DNA from: JAUZPB01 sp050262615
GTDB lineage: Bacteria > Bacteroidota > Ignavibacteria > Ignavibacteriales > SURF-24
DNA: 64,000 bases
NCBI GenBank assembly: GCA_050262615.1
Contig: JBLNEL010000329.1
Location: 1 to 64,000 of the forward strand
Direction of reading: 5' to 3'
A model generated the notes under the pieces. The model did no database searches. It was not told the origin of the DNA and saw nothing but the letters and a program-made list of their open reading frames with translations. The translations under genes were made by a program, and so were the position numbers. Shown piece by piece: positions 25,697-33,155 of this stretch. How positions within the stretch are numbered: the stretch's first letter is position 1; each line of letters begins with the position of its first letter.

Positions 25697-27574
25697 TTAA
25701 ATGCAGGCAGGAAGTTTAAATGAGAATTTACTTCCCTTTCCTATCCGGCTTTCCACCCAGATATCGCCGCCCTGTGAAATAACGAATTCTTTTGAAATTG
25801 CAAGTCCAAGTCCTCTTCCTGCTGGGTTCTGGTTACCGACCTGTACAAATTTACTGAATATTTTCTCCTGATCCTCATCAGAAATTCCTGGTCCCTGGTC
25901 TATTACAGATACTATAACGGAACCGTTCTGTTTTTCTGCTATAATTTTAATAGTTCCGTTTTCAGGAGTGTATCGTATAGCGTTATTGATCAGGTTTACG
26001 AGCACCCAGACAGTTTTTTCTATATCAGCATTAATAAAAGGAAGGTTATCGTCAATTTCAGTTTCAAGCTGAATTTTCTTTTCTGCAATAATCATAACCA
26101 TAGCTACGGCAGCGTAGTCAATAATATCGGAGACAGAGATCTTTTCGATCTTAAGCTTTATATTTCCGGACTCGGCCTGTGAATAGTCGAGGAGTTCATT
26201 TACCATTTTTGAAAGGCGGCCTGTCTGCTGTCTTACTGTCTGGATTATCTGTTTCTGTTCTTCGTTAATATAGCCTACTTTATCATTTTCAAGCAGTTTA
26301 AGGCTTAAGTTAATTGAAGAGATCGGGGTTTTGAGCTCATGTGAGACAGTTGCAATAAGGTTTGTCTTAGCCGTATCGCGTTCTTCAAAACGTGTTACGT
26401 TCTTAAGCTCGAGCAGATAGCCTACAAGTCTGCCGCCTGTATCTTCCTGAATTCTGATCTCAGTTACTTCCCTGCTGAAGTATGATTCTTTATTATTAAA
26501 ATAGATATGGACCGGCGGTGCGGGGGGATTATTTCTTTCTTCTTTTGTCTGCAGGTCAACTGGCTGCAGGTTGTCGATATTTGAAGCAGGCATAAGGGTT
26601 TTTATCATTTCCCTCATCACGTCGTTATTTGCAGCAAGGTCGGGAGCATACTTGCCAATTATCTCCTCTTTCACAGAGCCAATAATATCGAGGGCCACCT
26701 GGTTAGCAGAAATGATGAATTTATTCTCATCCAGGACAACAACAGCATCGCTGAAGCTGCCGATTGCAGATTCCATTCTTTTTTTTTCAATAAGCAGCTT
26801 ATTAATATTATTCTTTTCATATTCTTTTAATTCAGCTGCCATATGATTAAAAGCTCTTGAAAGTTCGCCCAGTTCGTCTTTTGAGTGTATTGTAAGCTGC
26901 TGGTTATAATTTCCGTGAGAGATCTCAGTAATTTTTTTTATAAGCTCATTAACAGGGCGGACAAGGTAATTTGGAAGATATAGTATAAAGACAAGAGCAA
27001 TAACAGAGCTTAAGGCGCTTATTACAAGCATATAAAAAGAGACTTTTGAAGCGGTATGAGAAGCCTGACTGTTTTTTCTGAGGACAGAGGTTGTATTAAG
27101 TTTATAAATATCGTTAAGAATATTCTGGACAGATTCATATTTATCAATAAGCTGAATACCGAATAGTTGTGTATCGGTCGCTTCAGAAGAATTTAATTTC
27201 TGAAGAACGGTTTTAAATTCAGAATAACTTTTTTTAAGTTCACCCACCAGTTCTGCTTCGCCTGCTTCGGTGAGGTTTCCTTCTTCAGCCTTCAGGTTTT
27301 TGTCAAACTCTTCAAGCTGAGTCTGAATTTCTTTTGTTCTGTTTATCAGTACGTCGTGTTTAAGCAGGTCGCGTTCGGCATGCAGGCTATAGATCTGGTT
27401 AATTGCCCTGAGCATATTTGTAGCATATCTTGCCGAGGCGTAGTTATCTTCGATAATATGGCTGGAATCCGAAGCCAATTGCCTTATAAAGGATGAGCCC
27501 ACAAGTCCAAGTCCTACAACGATCATAAATAAAAATGCGAGGGCCAGAAATATTTTAGTCTTAAGTTTGTTCAT
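25697..27574 (-). CDS. Membrane sensor histidine kinase (4HB-HAMP-PAS-HisKA-HATPase)
   Basis: The 625-residue inner-membrane kinase has TM1 at about 8-27, a helical periplasmic sensor at about 30-178 and TM2 at about 181-201. HAMP (about 202-255) and PAS (about 262-395) follow, then HisKA with His412 in TVSHELKTPISS and an ATPase domain ending GRGLGLAISKEF. The periplasmic part resembles four-helix-bundle sensors; its ligand is unknown. It phosphorylates the NtrC-type regulator encoded 35 bases downstream. The ATG at 27574 is chosen because the stop of the preceding gene is one base upstream of it, a typical coupling arrangement. An in-frame extension to 27640 would run 65 bases into that gene. 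Confidence 0.93.
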   Translation of the reverse strand: MNKLKTKIFLALAFLFMIVVGLGLVGSSFIRQLASDSSHIIEDNYASARYATNMLRAINQIYSLHAERDLLKHDVLINRTKEIQTQLEEFDKNLKAEEGNLTEAGEAELVGELKKSYSEFKTVLQKLNSSEATDTQLFGIQLIDKYESVQNILNDIYKLNTTSVLRKNSQASHTASKVSFYMLVISALSSVIALVFILYLPNYLVRPVNELIKKITEISHGNYNQQLTIHSKDELGELSRAFNHMAAELKEYEKNNINKLLIEKKRMESAIGSFSDAVVVLDENKFIISANQVALDIIGSVKEEIIGKYAPDLAANNDVMREMIKTLMPASNIDNLQPVDLQTKEERNNPPAPPVHIYFNNKESYFSREVTEIRIQEDTGGRLVGYLLELKNVTRFEERDTAKTNLIATVSHELKTPISSINLSLKLLENDKVGYINEEQKQIIQTVRQQTGRLSKMVNELLDYSQAESGNIKLKIEKISVSDIIDYAAVAMVMIIAEKKIQLETEIDDNLPFINADIEKTVWVLVNLINNAIRYTPENGTIKIIAEKQNGSVIVSVIDQGPGISDEDQEKIFSKFVQVGNQNPAGRGLGLAISKEFVISQGGDIWVESRIGKGSKFSFKLPACI

Positions 27575-27575
27575 A

Positions 27576-27971
27576 TTATTTGCATTTCGTGTAAGGCGAA
27601 AAAATCTCATGTTTCCATTGGATTTCTTTCTGTTCTTCATAAAACTCTAATGACAGATAGAATCCCAACTGCATAATTAATTTCTCCAGGCGTTCAATAA
27701 TCTCATTATCCGGCAAGAAGTCCTGAGGAGCAGGCTTTATTACTCCGTCTAAATTATACCTTAAAGATAACTTATCTCCAACAATTCCGATAGTAAATAA
27801 GGTAAGATTTGAATCAGTATGCTTCCGGAATATGACTGTTGTGGTATGTTTATCAAAAACAGCTTCGGGAAATTCATTTTTTATGGATTTGAAGACTACA
27901 GTCAGGGCAGCTATTTTATCATATGAACGATCCTGAAGTAAAACAGAGTTAGACCGGGACAGGTTATTCAT
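27576..27971 (-). CDS. Hypothetical protein at the head of the two-component operon
   Basis: With the start at 27971 this is a 131-residue soluble protein of mixed alpha/beta character. It begins MNNLSRSNSVLLQDRSYDKI and ends with the helix EIIERLEKLIMQLGFYLSLE followed by a charged tail. I do not recognise a family. There is no signal peptide, membrane segment or metal motif. It is translationally coupled to the kinase (one base between stop and ATG), so it probably works with the two-component system, perhaps as an accessory sensor. The frame is open further upstream to 28178, but that would place the start above the sigma-54-type promoter and run through a 15-bp repeat, so the shorter form is preferred. 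Confidence 0.65.
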   Translation of the reverse strand: MNNLSRSNSVLLQDRSYDKIAALTVVFKSIKNEFPEAVFDKHTTTVIFRKHTDSNLTLFTIGIVGDKLSLRYNLDGVIKPAPQDFLPDNEIIERLEKLIMQLGFYLSLEFYEEQKEIQWKHEIFSPYTKCK

Positions 27972-27980
27972 ATCAGTTTT

Positions 27981-28020
27981 ATTTCTTTTTACTTCGTTTC
28001 TTTTTTCTTCATTTCTTTTT
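27981..28020. repeat. 15-bp tandem repeat in the leader of the two-component operon
   Basis: ATTTCTTTTTACTTC-type units start at 27981, 27996 and 28011 (the last partial). On the transcribed strand the leader is purine-rich with GAAATGAAG-like units just before the ATG at 27971. Confidence 0.75.
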
Positions 28021-28083
28021 AATAATGTAAACAATTTCAATGATCCTTTCGATATTTGTTCAAGCCAAGCAATTTTACAGTGT

Positions 28084-28098
28084 GCTAAATGTGTGCCA
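28084..28098 (-). promoter_or_regulatory. Sigma-54-type promoter for the two-component operon
   Basis: On the minus strand TGGCAC-N5-TAGC matches the -24/-12 consensus with the exact GG-N10-GC spacing; only one base of the TTGC box differs. Transcription would begin near 28072, giving a leader of about 100 bases to the ATG at 27971. Confidence 0.65.
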
Positions 28099-28172
28099 TT
28101 GCGGTTAGAACAGTAATAAGGGGGATTTTCAAATAAAATAAGCAATGTTTTGTAATAGAGGCCAAGTGATGA

Positions 28173-28205
28173 TTCCAAAATGGAAGGCAGGCTTTCAAAA
28201 TGAAA
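28173..28205. promoter_or_regulatory. Paired CAAAATG dyads, candidate enhancer of the two-component operon
   Basis: TTCCAAAATGGAA (28173-28185) and TTTCAAAATGAAA (28193-28205) are both perfect 5-3-5 dyads. Their centres are 20 bp apart, about two helical turns. They lie 75-107 bases upstream of the sigma-54-type promoter, the standard place for an NtrC-family site. Confidence 0.55.
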
Positions 28206-28347
28206 TTAATAAAGCAGGTATTGATCAGCTGTATTGGCAAGTGCAGAGGCAGAGAACTCTTAAGGTCATCAACTTCTGCCGGTCCTTATATTTTTCTGCC
28301 GGGCAGGTCACAAGTGCTAAAATTACAACAATTTAGCCGAAAAAATG

Positions 28348-28411
28348 ACTTATCAGTCTAATTTTGAGTTGATAATAAATAAAGCTTTTATTATGTTTGA
28401 ACTCATCAGTC
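28348..28411 (+). promoter_or_regulatory. Heme operon promoter flanked by an 11-bp direct repeat
   Basis: TTG (28369-28371), 20 bases, TATGTTTG (28392-28399) fits the Bacteroidetes-type promoter pattern. ACTTATCAGTC (28348-28358) and ACTCATCAGTC (28401-28411) flank it, 53 bp apart. Each is a near-dyad (ACT...AGT). A 10-bp inverted repeat, AAAAATGACT (28341-28350) and AGTCATTTTT (28408-28417), overlaps the same sites. The remaining part of the 27972-28431 gap holds the sigma-54 promoter and dyads of the divergent operon. Confidence 0.45.
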
Positions 28412-28431
28412 ATTTTTCATGAAGAAAATCT

Positions 28432-29256
28432 ATGTATACTGCAGTTAAGATCCTGAATGTACTTCTGCCCTTTTTCTATTGCTTAACATTTCTGGTTTAT
28501 TTATATGATTTTGTTAAGGAAAAGAACAAGTTTGCCAATTCGAAAAGGATATTCTTATTTATAACGTTGCTGGTACATGCAATTTATCTATTGGCAAGGA
28601 CTGTAGAGTTTAATCACCCGCCTATTACGAACGTATTTGAGATTTTCACAGTAATGGCATTTGCCATAAGCTGTTCATATTTTATACTGGAGCTTCTTAC
28701 TGACATCAGGGGTACGGGGCTATTTATAATCATCTTTTCGATATTATTTCAGTTAGTTTCGTCCATTTTCATACCGGATCTTCTGCAGGTAAGAGAGGTT
28801 TTAAGGAACCGCATGTTAGGGCTGCATGTAATAAGTGCGCTTTTAGGCTATTCGGGTATAACAATTTCTGCTGTCTACGGGCTGCTTTTCTGGTTATTAT
28901 ATAAAGAGATAAAGCTTAACAGGTTTGGGCTTATTTTCGAGCGTCTTCCCAGTCTGGATGTTCTGGAGCAGCTCAGTTACTATTCAGTTGTAATTGGTTT
29001 TGTACTTTTATCTGTAGCAATAACAATCGGGGTTATCTGGCTGCCATCGGCATTTCCAAATTTCAATTATTTTGATCCGAAGATTGTCGTTACGGGTCTA
29101 ATCTGGCTTATTTATGGAGTAGGCATATTAAGTAAGACAGTTGGCGGGTGGCAAGGAAAGAAGGTTATTGTTTTTTCAATAGCAGGCTTTTTTCTCTCAA
29201 TTTTTTCTATACTTTTGACGAATTTTCTGGCAAAGAGCTTTCACTCATTTTATTGA
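28432..29256 (+). CDS. hemX: HemX/CcsA-like membrane protein
   Basis: The 274-residue inner-membrane protein has eight or so hydrophobic segments and belongs to the cytochrome c assembly (CcsA/ResC) superfamily. The tryptophan-rich heme-handling motif of true CcsA proteins is largely missing; only a remnant, FNYFDPK, is seen before the last segments. This, and its place as first gene before hemA, fit HemX, which in Bacillus limits the amount of glutamyl-tRNA reductase. It ends 24 bases before hemA. The family is clear, while the HemX name rests mainly on context. Nothing else for cytochrome c maturation is in the window. Confidence 0.8.
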   Translation: MYTAVKILNVLLPFFYCLTFLVYLYDFVKEKNKFANSKRIFLFITLLVHAIYLLARTVEFNHPPITNVFEIFTVMAFAISCSYFILELLTDIRGTGLFIIIFSILFQLVSSIFIPDLLQVREVLRNRMLGLHVISALLGYSGITISAVYGLLFWLLYKEIKLNRFGLIFERLPSLDVLEQLSYYSVVIGFVLLSVAITIGVIWLPSAFPNFNYFDPKIVVTGLIWLIYGVGILSKTVGGWQGKKVIVFSIAGFFLSIFSILLTNFLAKSFHSFY

Positions 29257-29280
29257 AAATGGTCAATTTCAAGCAAAATT

Positions 29281-30573
29281 ATGAATTTATTAGCAGTAAG
29301 TATTAATCATAGAACCGCGCCTGTTGAATTAAGGGAAAGTCTTCACTTAAGCCAGGATGAAATAAAGCAGATGCTGAAGGGGTTAAAAGATACGCTTTTC
29401 AGCGAAGGTTTTATTATCTCAACGTGCAACCGGACAGAGATCTATGGATTTCCGGTCAATCTACGCACCAATTTCAGGGATCTTCAGAAGTTCCTGATAG
29501 AAAACAAACATGTCGACGGCATTTCATCGGCCAACTTCCAGAACTTTTTTTCCTGCAGTGCAGTAAACCATTTATTTAAGGTAAGTGCCGGAATTGATTC
29601 GCTTTTACTTGGTGACAATCAGATCTTAGGGCAGGTAAAGGAATCTTTTCAGATTGCAGAGGATTTTGATTTTGCAGGATTTCTGATGAAGAGGGTCTTC
29701 GATTCAGCTATCAAGGTTGGAAAGCGTGCAAAAACCGAGACAGTTATAAGTGACGGAGCGATAACAGTAAGCTATGCTGCTGTTCAGCTGATTGAAAAAA
29801 TATTTTCAAATCTCTCAAGAAAGTCAGCTCTGGTAATTGGGGCAGGAGAAACCGGTGAGATTGCAGCAAAGCATCTGCATGATAAGGGCATAGGGAATCT
29901 AACAATAACAAACAGGACATTAAAAAAAGCTGAAAAGCTGGCTCAGACGGTACATGGCAGCATAATACCATATGAGTACTTTAAAGAGCAGCTTCATGAT
30001 TTTGATATTGTTATAAGTGCCACAAGTGCCCCGGATCTTATACTGACATACAGTGATGTTAAAGCGGCAATGAAAAAGCGAAGCAATTCTGCCACATGTA
30101 TGATGGATATAGCTGTTCCCAGGGATATTGATCCCAAGGTGCGTGATCTGGACAATGTATTTTACCATGATATTGATTCCTTAAAGATCATAGTTGACCA
30201 GAATGTAAGGAAAAGGCAGTCGGAGGTTCCAAAGGTTCAGGCGATAATAATGGAAGAGATGATAAATCTCTTCAGCTGGTATAACTCACTTGAAGTGACT
30301 CCGACAATAAAGCTTTTGCGTCAGCGATTTGAAGATATAAGGGCAGATGAGGTTGAAAAGCTTAAGAACAAATTCAGCAAGGAAGACATTGAAAAGCTTG
30401 ATCTTGTGACGAAGAGGATCATAAATAAACTTCTGCACCAGCCCACAATGGAGTTAAAAAAGCTCTCTGAAAGCGGCACAGGTAAACAGGACTCTTCCAT
30501 TAAGGTCAATGTACTAAGGAGTCTTTTTGGATTAGATGACTCATCCTCAGACGGCAATGGTCAGGCAGAATAA
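29281..30573 (+). CDS. hemA: Glutamyl-tRNA reductase
   Basis: The 430-residue enzyme reduces glutamyl-tRNA to glutamate-1-semialdehyde, the first committed step of C5-pathway tetrapyrrole synthesis. The catalytic Cys49 lies in the signature STCNRTEIYG. The opening AVSINHRTAPVELRE, LLLGDNQILGQVK, the NADPH-binding GAGETGE (about 186-192) and the C-terminal dimerisation helices are all present. The length is normal. The next enzyme, glutamate-1-semialdehyde aminomutase (HemL), is not encoded in this cluster and must be elsewhere. The ATG has only a weak ribosome site, so translation may depend partly on hemX 24 bases upstream. Confidence 0.97.
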   Translation: MNLLAVSINHRTAPVELRESLHLSQDEIKQMLKGLKDTLFSEGFIISTCNRTEIYGFPVNLRTNFRDLQKFLIENKHVDGISSANFQNFFSCSAVNHLFKVSAGIDSLLLGDNQILGQVKESFQIAEDFDFAGFLMKRVFDSAIKVGKRAKTETVISDGAITVSYAAVQLIEKIFSNLSRKSALVIGAGETGEIAAKHLHDKGIGNLTITNRTLKKAEKLAQTVHGSIIPYEYFKEQLHDFDIVISATSAPDLILTYSDVKAAMKKRSNSATCMMDIAVPRDIDPKVRDLDNVFYHDIDSLKIIVDQNVRKRQSEVPKVQAIIMEEMINLFSWYNSLEVTPTIKLLRQRFEDIRADEVEKLKNKFSKEDIEKLDLVTKRIINKLLHQPTMELKKLSESGTGKQDSSIKVNVLRSLFGLDDSSSDGNGQAE

Positions 30574-30665
30574 GGATCAGTAACTTAAAAGAAAGTAAGA
30601 GCAATTAAAATTCAGAACATCAAAAGAAATTCAGATAAAGGAATTCAATTAAACAAGAGGTTTTT

Positions 30666-31610
30666 TTGGCAAGGAAAACAACAATTGTAATAGGTTCACG
30701 CGGAAGCGAGCTTGCACTCTGGCAGTCGAACTTTATTAAAAAGGAAATCGAGAAGAAAAATAAGTCAATTGCAGTCGAGATAAAGCTTATAAAGACAAAA
30801 GGCGACAAGATACTGGATGTTGCACTTTCAAAGATTGGAGATAAGGGGCTTTTTACAAAAGAGCTGGAAGTTGAACTGCTGAATAAAAATGTGGACCTTG
30901 CCGTTCATAGTCTAAAGGATCTGCAGACAGATATACCAGAGGGGTTAAAGCTGGCTGCTGTAACCAAGCGTCATCCGGTAGAGGATGTACTGATCGGGCG
31001 TAAAAAGAAGCTGACCATTTATGATCTGAAAGAAGGTGCTACAGTTGCAACGGGGTCATTAAGAAGAAGGTCGCAGCTTTTACACATAAGGCCGGATATT
31101 AAGATTGAAGAGTTAAGGGGGAATGTTCCAACAAGGATAAAGAGGTTTCTTGAGTCGGACTGGGATGCAATTATTCTCGCAAGGGCCGGAGTTGAAAGGC
31201 TGGGGTTAAAGAAATACATATCGTCATACATACCAACAGATGATATACTTCCGGCAGTAGGTCAGGGAGCGCTTGGGCTTGAGATACATACAGACAATAA
31301 GATGGTTGAAGAAATACTTCAGTCGGTTCATGATGAAGCCACCTATCAGGCTGCGATAGCTGAACGTGCATTCTTAAAGGCTCTTGAAGGGGGATGTCAG
31401 GTGCCGATTGGTGCATTTGCAGAAGTAAGGACAAATGGAATTTACCTTGACGGCATTGTAGGGGCAATAGACGGGAGCATTACTTTCAGAAAGAAATTAA
31501 GAGGAAGTAAAAAAGAACCGGATAAACTAGGCAAGCAATTAGCAAAGGAACTTAAAAAAGCCGGAGCTGATAAAGTATTAAAAGAAATTTATAAAGCAGT
31601 CAGGATATAG
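30666..31610 (+). CDS. hemC: Hydroxymethylbilane synthase (porphobilinogen deaminase)
   Basis: The 314-residue enzyme polymerises four porphobilinogens to hydroxymethylbilane. Signatures include GSRGSELALWQSNF at the N-terminus, GLFTKELE, AVHSLKDLQT and TGSLRRRSQL. Cys244 in LEGGCQVPIGA carries the dipyrromethane cofactor. The start is TTG at 30666, five T after AGAGG; no in-frame ATG lies near the N-terminus and the family's first strand (IVIGSRGS) begins right after it. It lies 92 bases after hemA and 70 before the tetR::hemD fusion, whose HemD half would act directly on its unstable product. Confidence 0.97.
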   Translation: MARKTTIVIGSRGSELALWQSNFIKKEIEKKNKSIAVEIKLIKTKGDKILDVALSKIGDKGLFTKELEVELLNKNVDLAVHSLKDLQTDIPEGLKLAAVTKRHPVEDVLIGRKKKLTIYDLKEGATVATGSLRRRSQLLHIRPDIKIEELRGNVPTRIKRFLESDWDAIILARAGVERLGLKKYISSYIPTDDILPAVGQGALGLEIHTDNKMVEEILQSVHDEATYQAAIAERAFLKALEGGCQVPIGAFAEVRTNGIYLDGIVGAIDGSITFRKKLRGSKKEPDKLGKQLAKELKKAGADKVLKEIYKAVRI

Positions 31611-31680
31611 TTTTTCTGTCAGGTTTTCATAATCAGAATATAGTTTTCTTAAAAAGAATCAAAATCAGAGTTTAGTCACT

Positions 31681-33081
31681 TTGCAGCTTACAAAAAAAAT
31701 AGAGTTAAAGAAAAGCAGAAAAAGAGAAAAGATAATTGAAGCAGCTTCAGAGCTTTTCTCACAGAAGAATTTCCACGAAGTAATGATGGAAGATGTAGCC
31801 AGGCTTGCTTCGATTGCAAAGGGGACGCTTTATAATTATTTTAATTCGAAAGAGGACCTCTACTTCTCCATTATGGTAATAAGAATGGAGAATCTGATCA
31901 ACTCTTTAAGGGAAAGAATAAAGAAAGAAATAACAGCAGTAGATTCACTTCATAGTTTTGTTATACATAACTACATGTTCATGGTTAAATACAGCTGTTT
32001 TTTTCTTATGTTTCAGCGCGACAAGCTTACAGCTGAAAACAGTATATGCGAAGAGTTCAGGCAGAAAAAGTCAGAGCTTAAAGACCTGCTAAAAAATATT
32101 GTAGTCTGCGGAAAAGAAGAAAAGCTTTTCAGGAATATTGATACAGAATTTGTATGCGACCTTGTCTTAGGAAGCATTTACGGAGCTGTTGACCGTGCAA
32201 TAGACAATAAGTCAGCAGCAGAGGCTTTAGAAGATGAGCGTCAGAGTCTGTTTGATTTTATATTAAAAGGTGTTTCGAGTGAACGCTCAGATGGAAGGTT
32301 AAAAGAAGTGCTTCCGTTAAGAAACAGAAATATCGTAATTGCAAGAAGTCTGGAGGATTCAGCTGATTCGGCAGAATTGTTCAGACAAAAAGGTGCTTTT
32401 GTTATCAGTTTTCCGACTCTTGAGATCGTGCCTTCAGATTCCATAGCCGAATTAGACACACTGCTCAATGGTAAAATAGATATAATAATCTTTACCTCTG
32501 CCAGCAGTGTAAGGATGTTCATAAAAAGAATTGCTGAGACCGGTCAGAAGGTGAGCTATGAAAAGATAAAGGTCATAGCGATAGGAAAAAAGTCAGCCTT
32601 AGTATGTGAAAAAAATGGTATTCCTGTCAGTTTTATACCAAAGGAATTTTCAGCCAGAGGGCTTATCAGCGAACTTTCATCAAATGATGTTGAAGGGAAA
32701 GTAATTTTAATTCCATCTTCGGCGATTGGAAGAGATGAACTGCCGGAAGCGTTAAAAAAGATGGGTGGAATTGTAAGAGCGCCTGTTGTATACAATGCAG
32801 TTATTCCCTCAGAAGAAGCACTTAAAAGGCCAATGGAATTATTAAAAGGTTTAAGTCCCGAGGCGTATATTTTTACAAGTCCTTCATCGTTCAGGAATTT
32901 TCTTGAAATAATGAAAATAGCTGAACCAAAAGATTACTTTAACGGAACTGCCATTGCGGCAATTGGTCCAACGACAAAGGTCGAGATAGAGGCAAGCGGA
33001 TTAAGAGTTGAGATAATGCCGGAGGAATATACGATGGATGGGCTCTTAAGGGCTTCAATAAGTTTTTTTAATGAAAAATAA
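31681..33081 (+). CDS. hemD: Fusion protein: TetR-family regulator + uroporphyrinogen-III synthase
   Basis: One uninterrupted frame encodes 466 residues. Residues 1-197 are a full TetR-type regulator: helix KREKIIEAASELF, helix-turn-helix at about 34-56 with SIAKGTLYNYFNSKEDLY, then an all-helical ligand domain with Cys at 106, 123, 143 and 159. After a linker (198-213), residues 214-466 are a full uroporphyrinogen-III synthase: NIVIARS, DIIIFTSASSVRMF, IKVIAIGKKSA, VILIPSSAIGRDELPEAL and AYIFTSPSSFRNF. HemD closes hydroxymethylbilane to uroporphyrinogen III, and the gene sits between hemC and hemE where hemD is expected. The start is a TTG with a weak ribosome site. An internal GTG at 32308 with GGAAGG nine bases before it could yield HemD alone. 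It may sense a tetrapyrrole and control the cluster. Confidence 0.93.
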   Translation: MQLTKKIELKKSRKREKIIEAASELFSQKNFHEVMMEDVARLASIAKGTLYNYFNSKEDLYFSIMVIRMENLINSLRERIKKEITAVDSLHSFVIHNYMFMVKYSCFFLMFQRDKLTAENSICEEFRQKKSELKDLLKNIVVCGKEEKLFRNIDTEFVCDLVLGSIYGAVDRAIDNKSAAEALEDERQSLFDFILKGVSSERSDGRLKEVLPLRNRNIVIARSLEDSADSAELFRQKGAFVISFPTLEIVPSDSIAELDTLLNGKIDIIIFTSASSVRMFIKRIAETGQKVSYEKIKVIAIGKKSALVCEKNGIPVSFIPKEFSARGLISELSSNDVEGKVILIPSSAIGRDELPEALKKMGGIVRAPVVYNAVIPSEEALKRPMELLKGLSPEAYIFTSPSSFRNFLEIMKIAEPKDYFNGTAIAAIGPTTKVEIEASGLRVEIMPEEYTMDGLLRASISFFNEK

Positions 33082-33155
33082 AAATTGATGAAAATTAAGT
33101 ATAGAAAAACAAATTGATGAAAAAACAAATTTTGAGATAATTTAAGGAAAATATA

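Noticed and set aside
27972..28178. N-terminal extension of the hypothetical protein at the head of the two-component operon
   Set aside because: It would start upstream of the sigma-54-type promoter and cross a 15-bp repeat encoding KRNE-like units; the start at 27971 is preferred.
28145..28336. 63-residue plus-strand frame
   Set aside because: It overlaps the candidate enhancer dyads and has no ribosome site or recognisable domain.
31681..33081. Possibility that tetR and hemD are two separate overlapping genes
   Set aside because: There is no stop between the domains and both domains are in the same frame; an internal start for HemD is kept only as an additional product.
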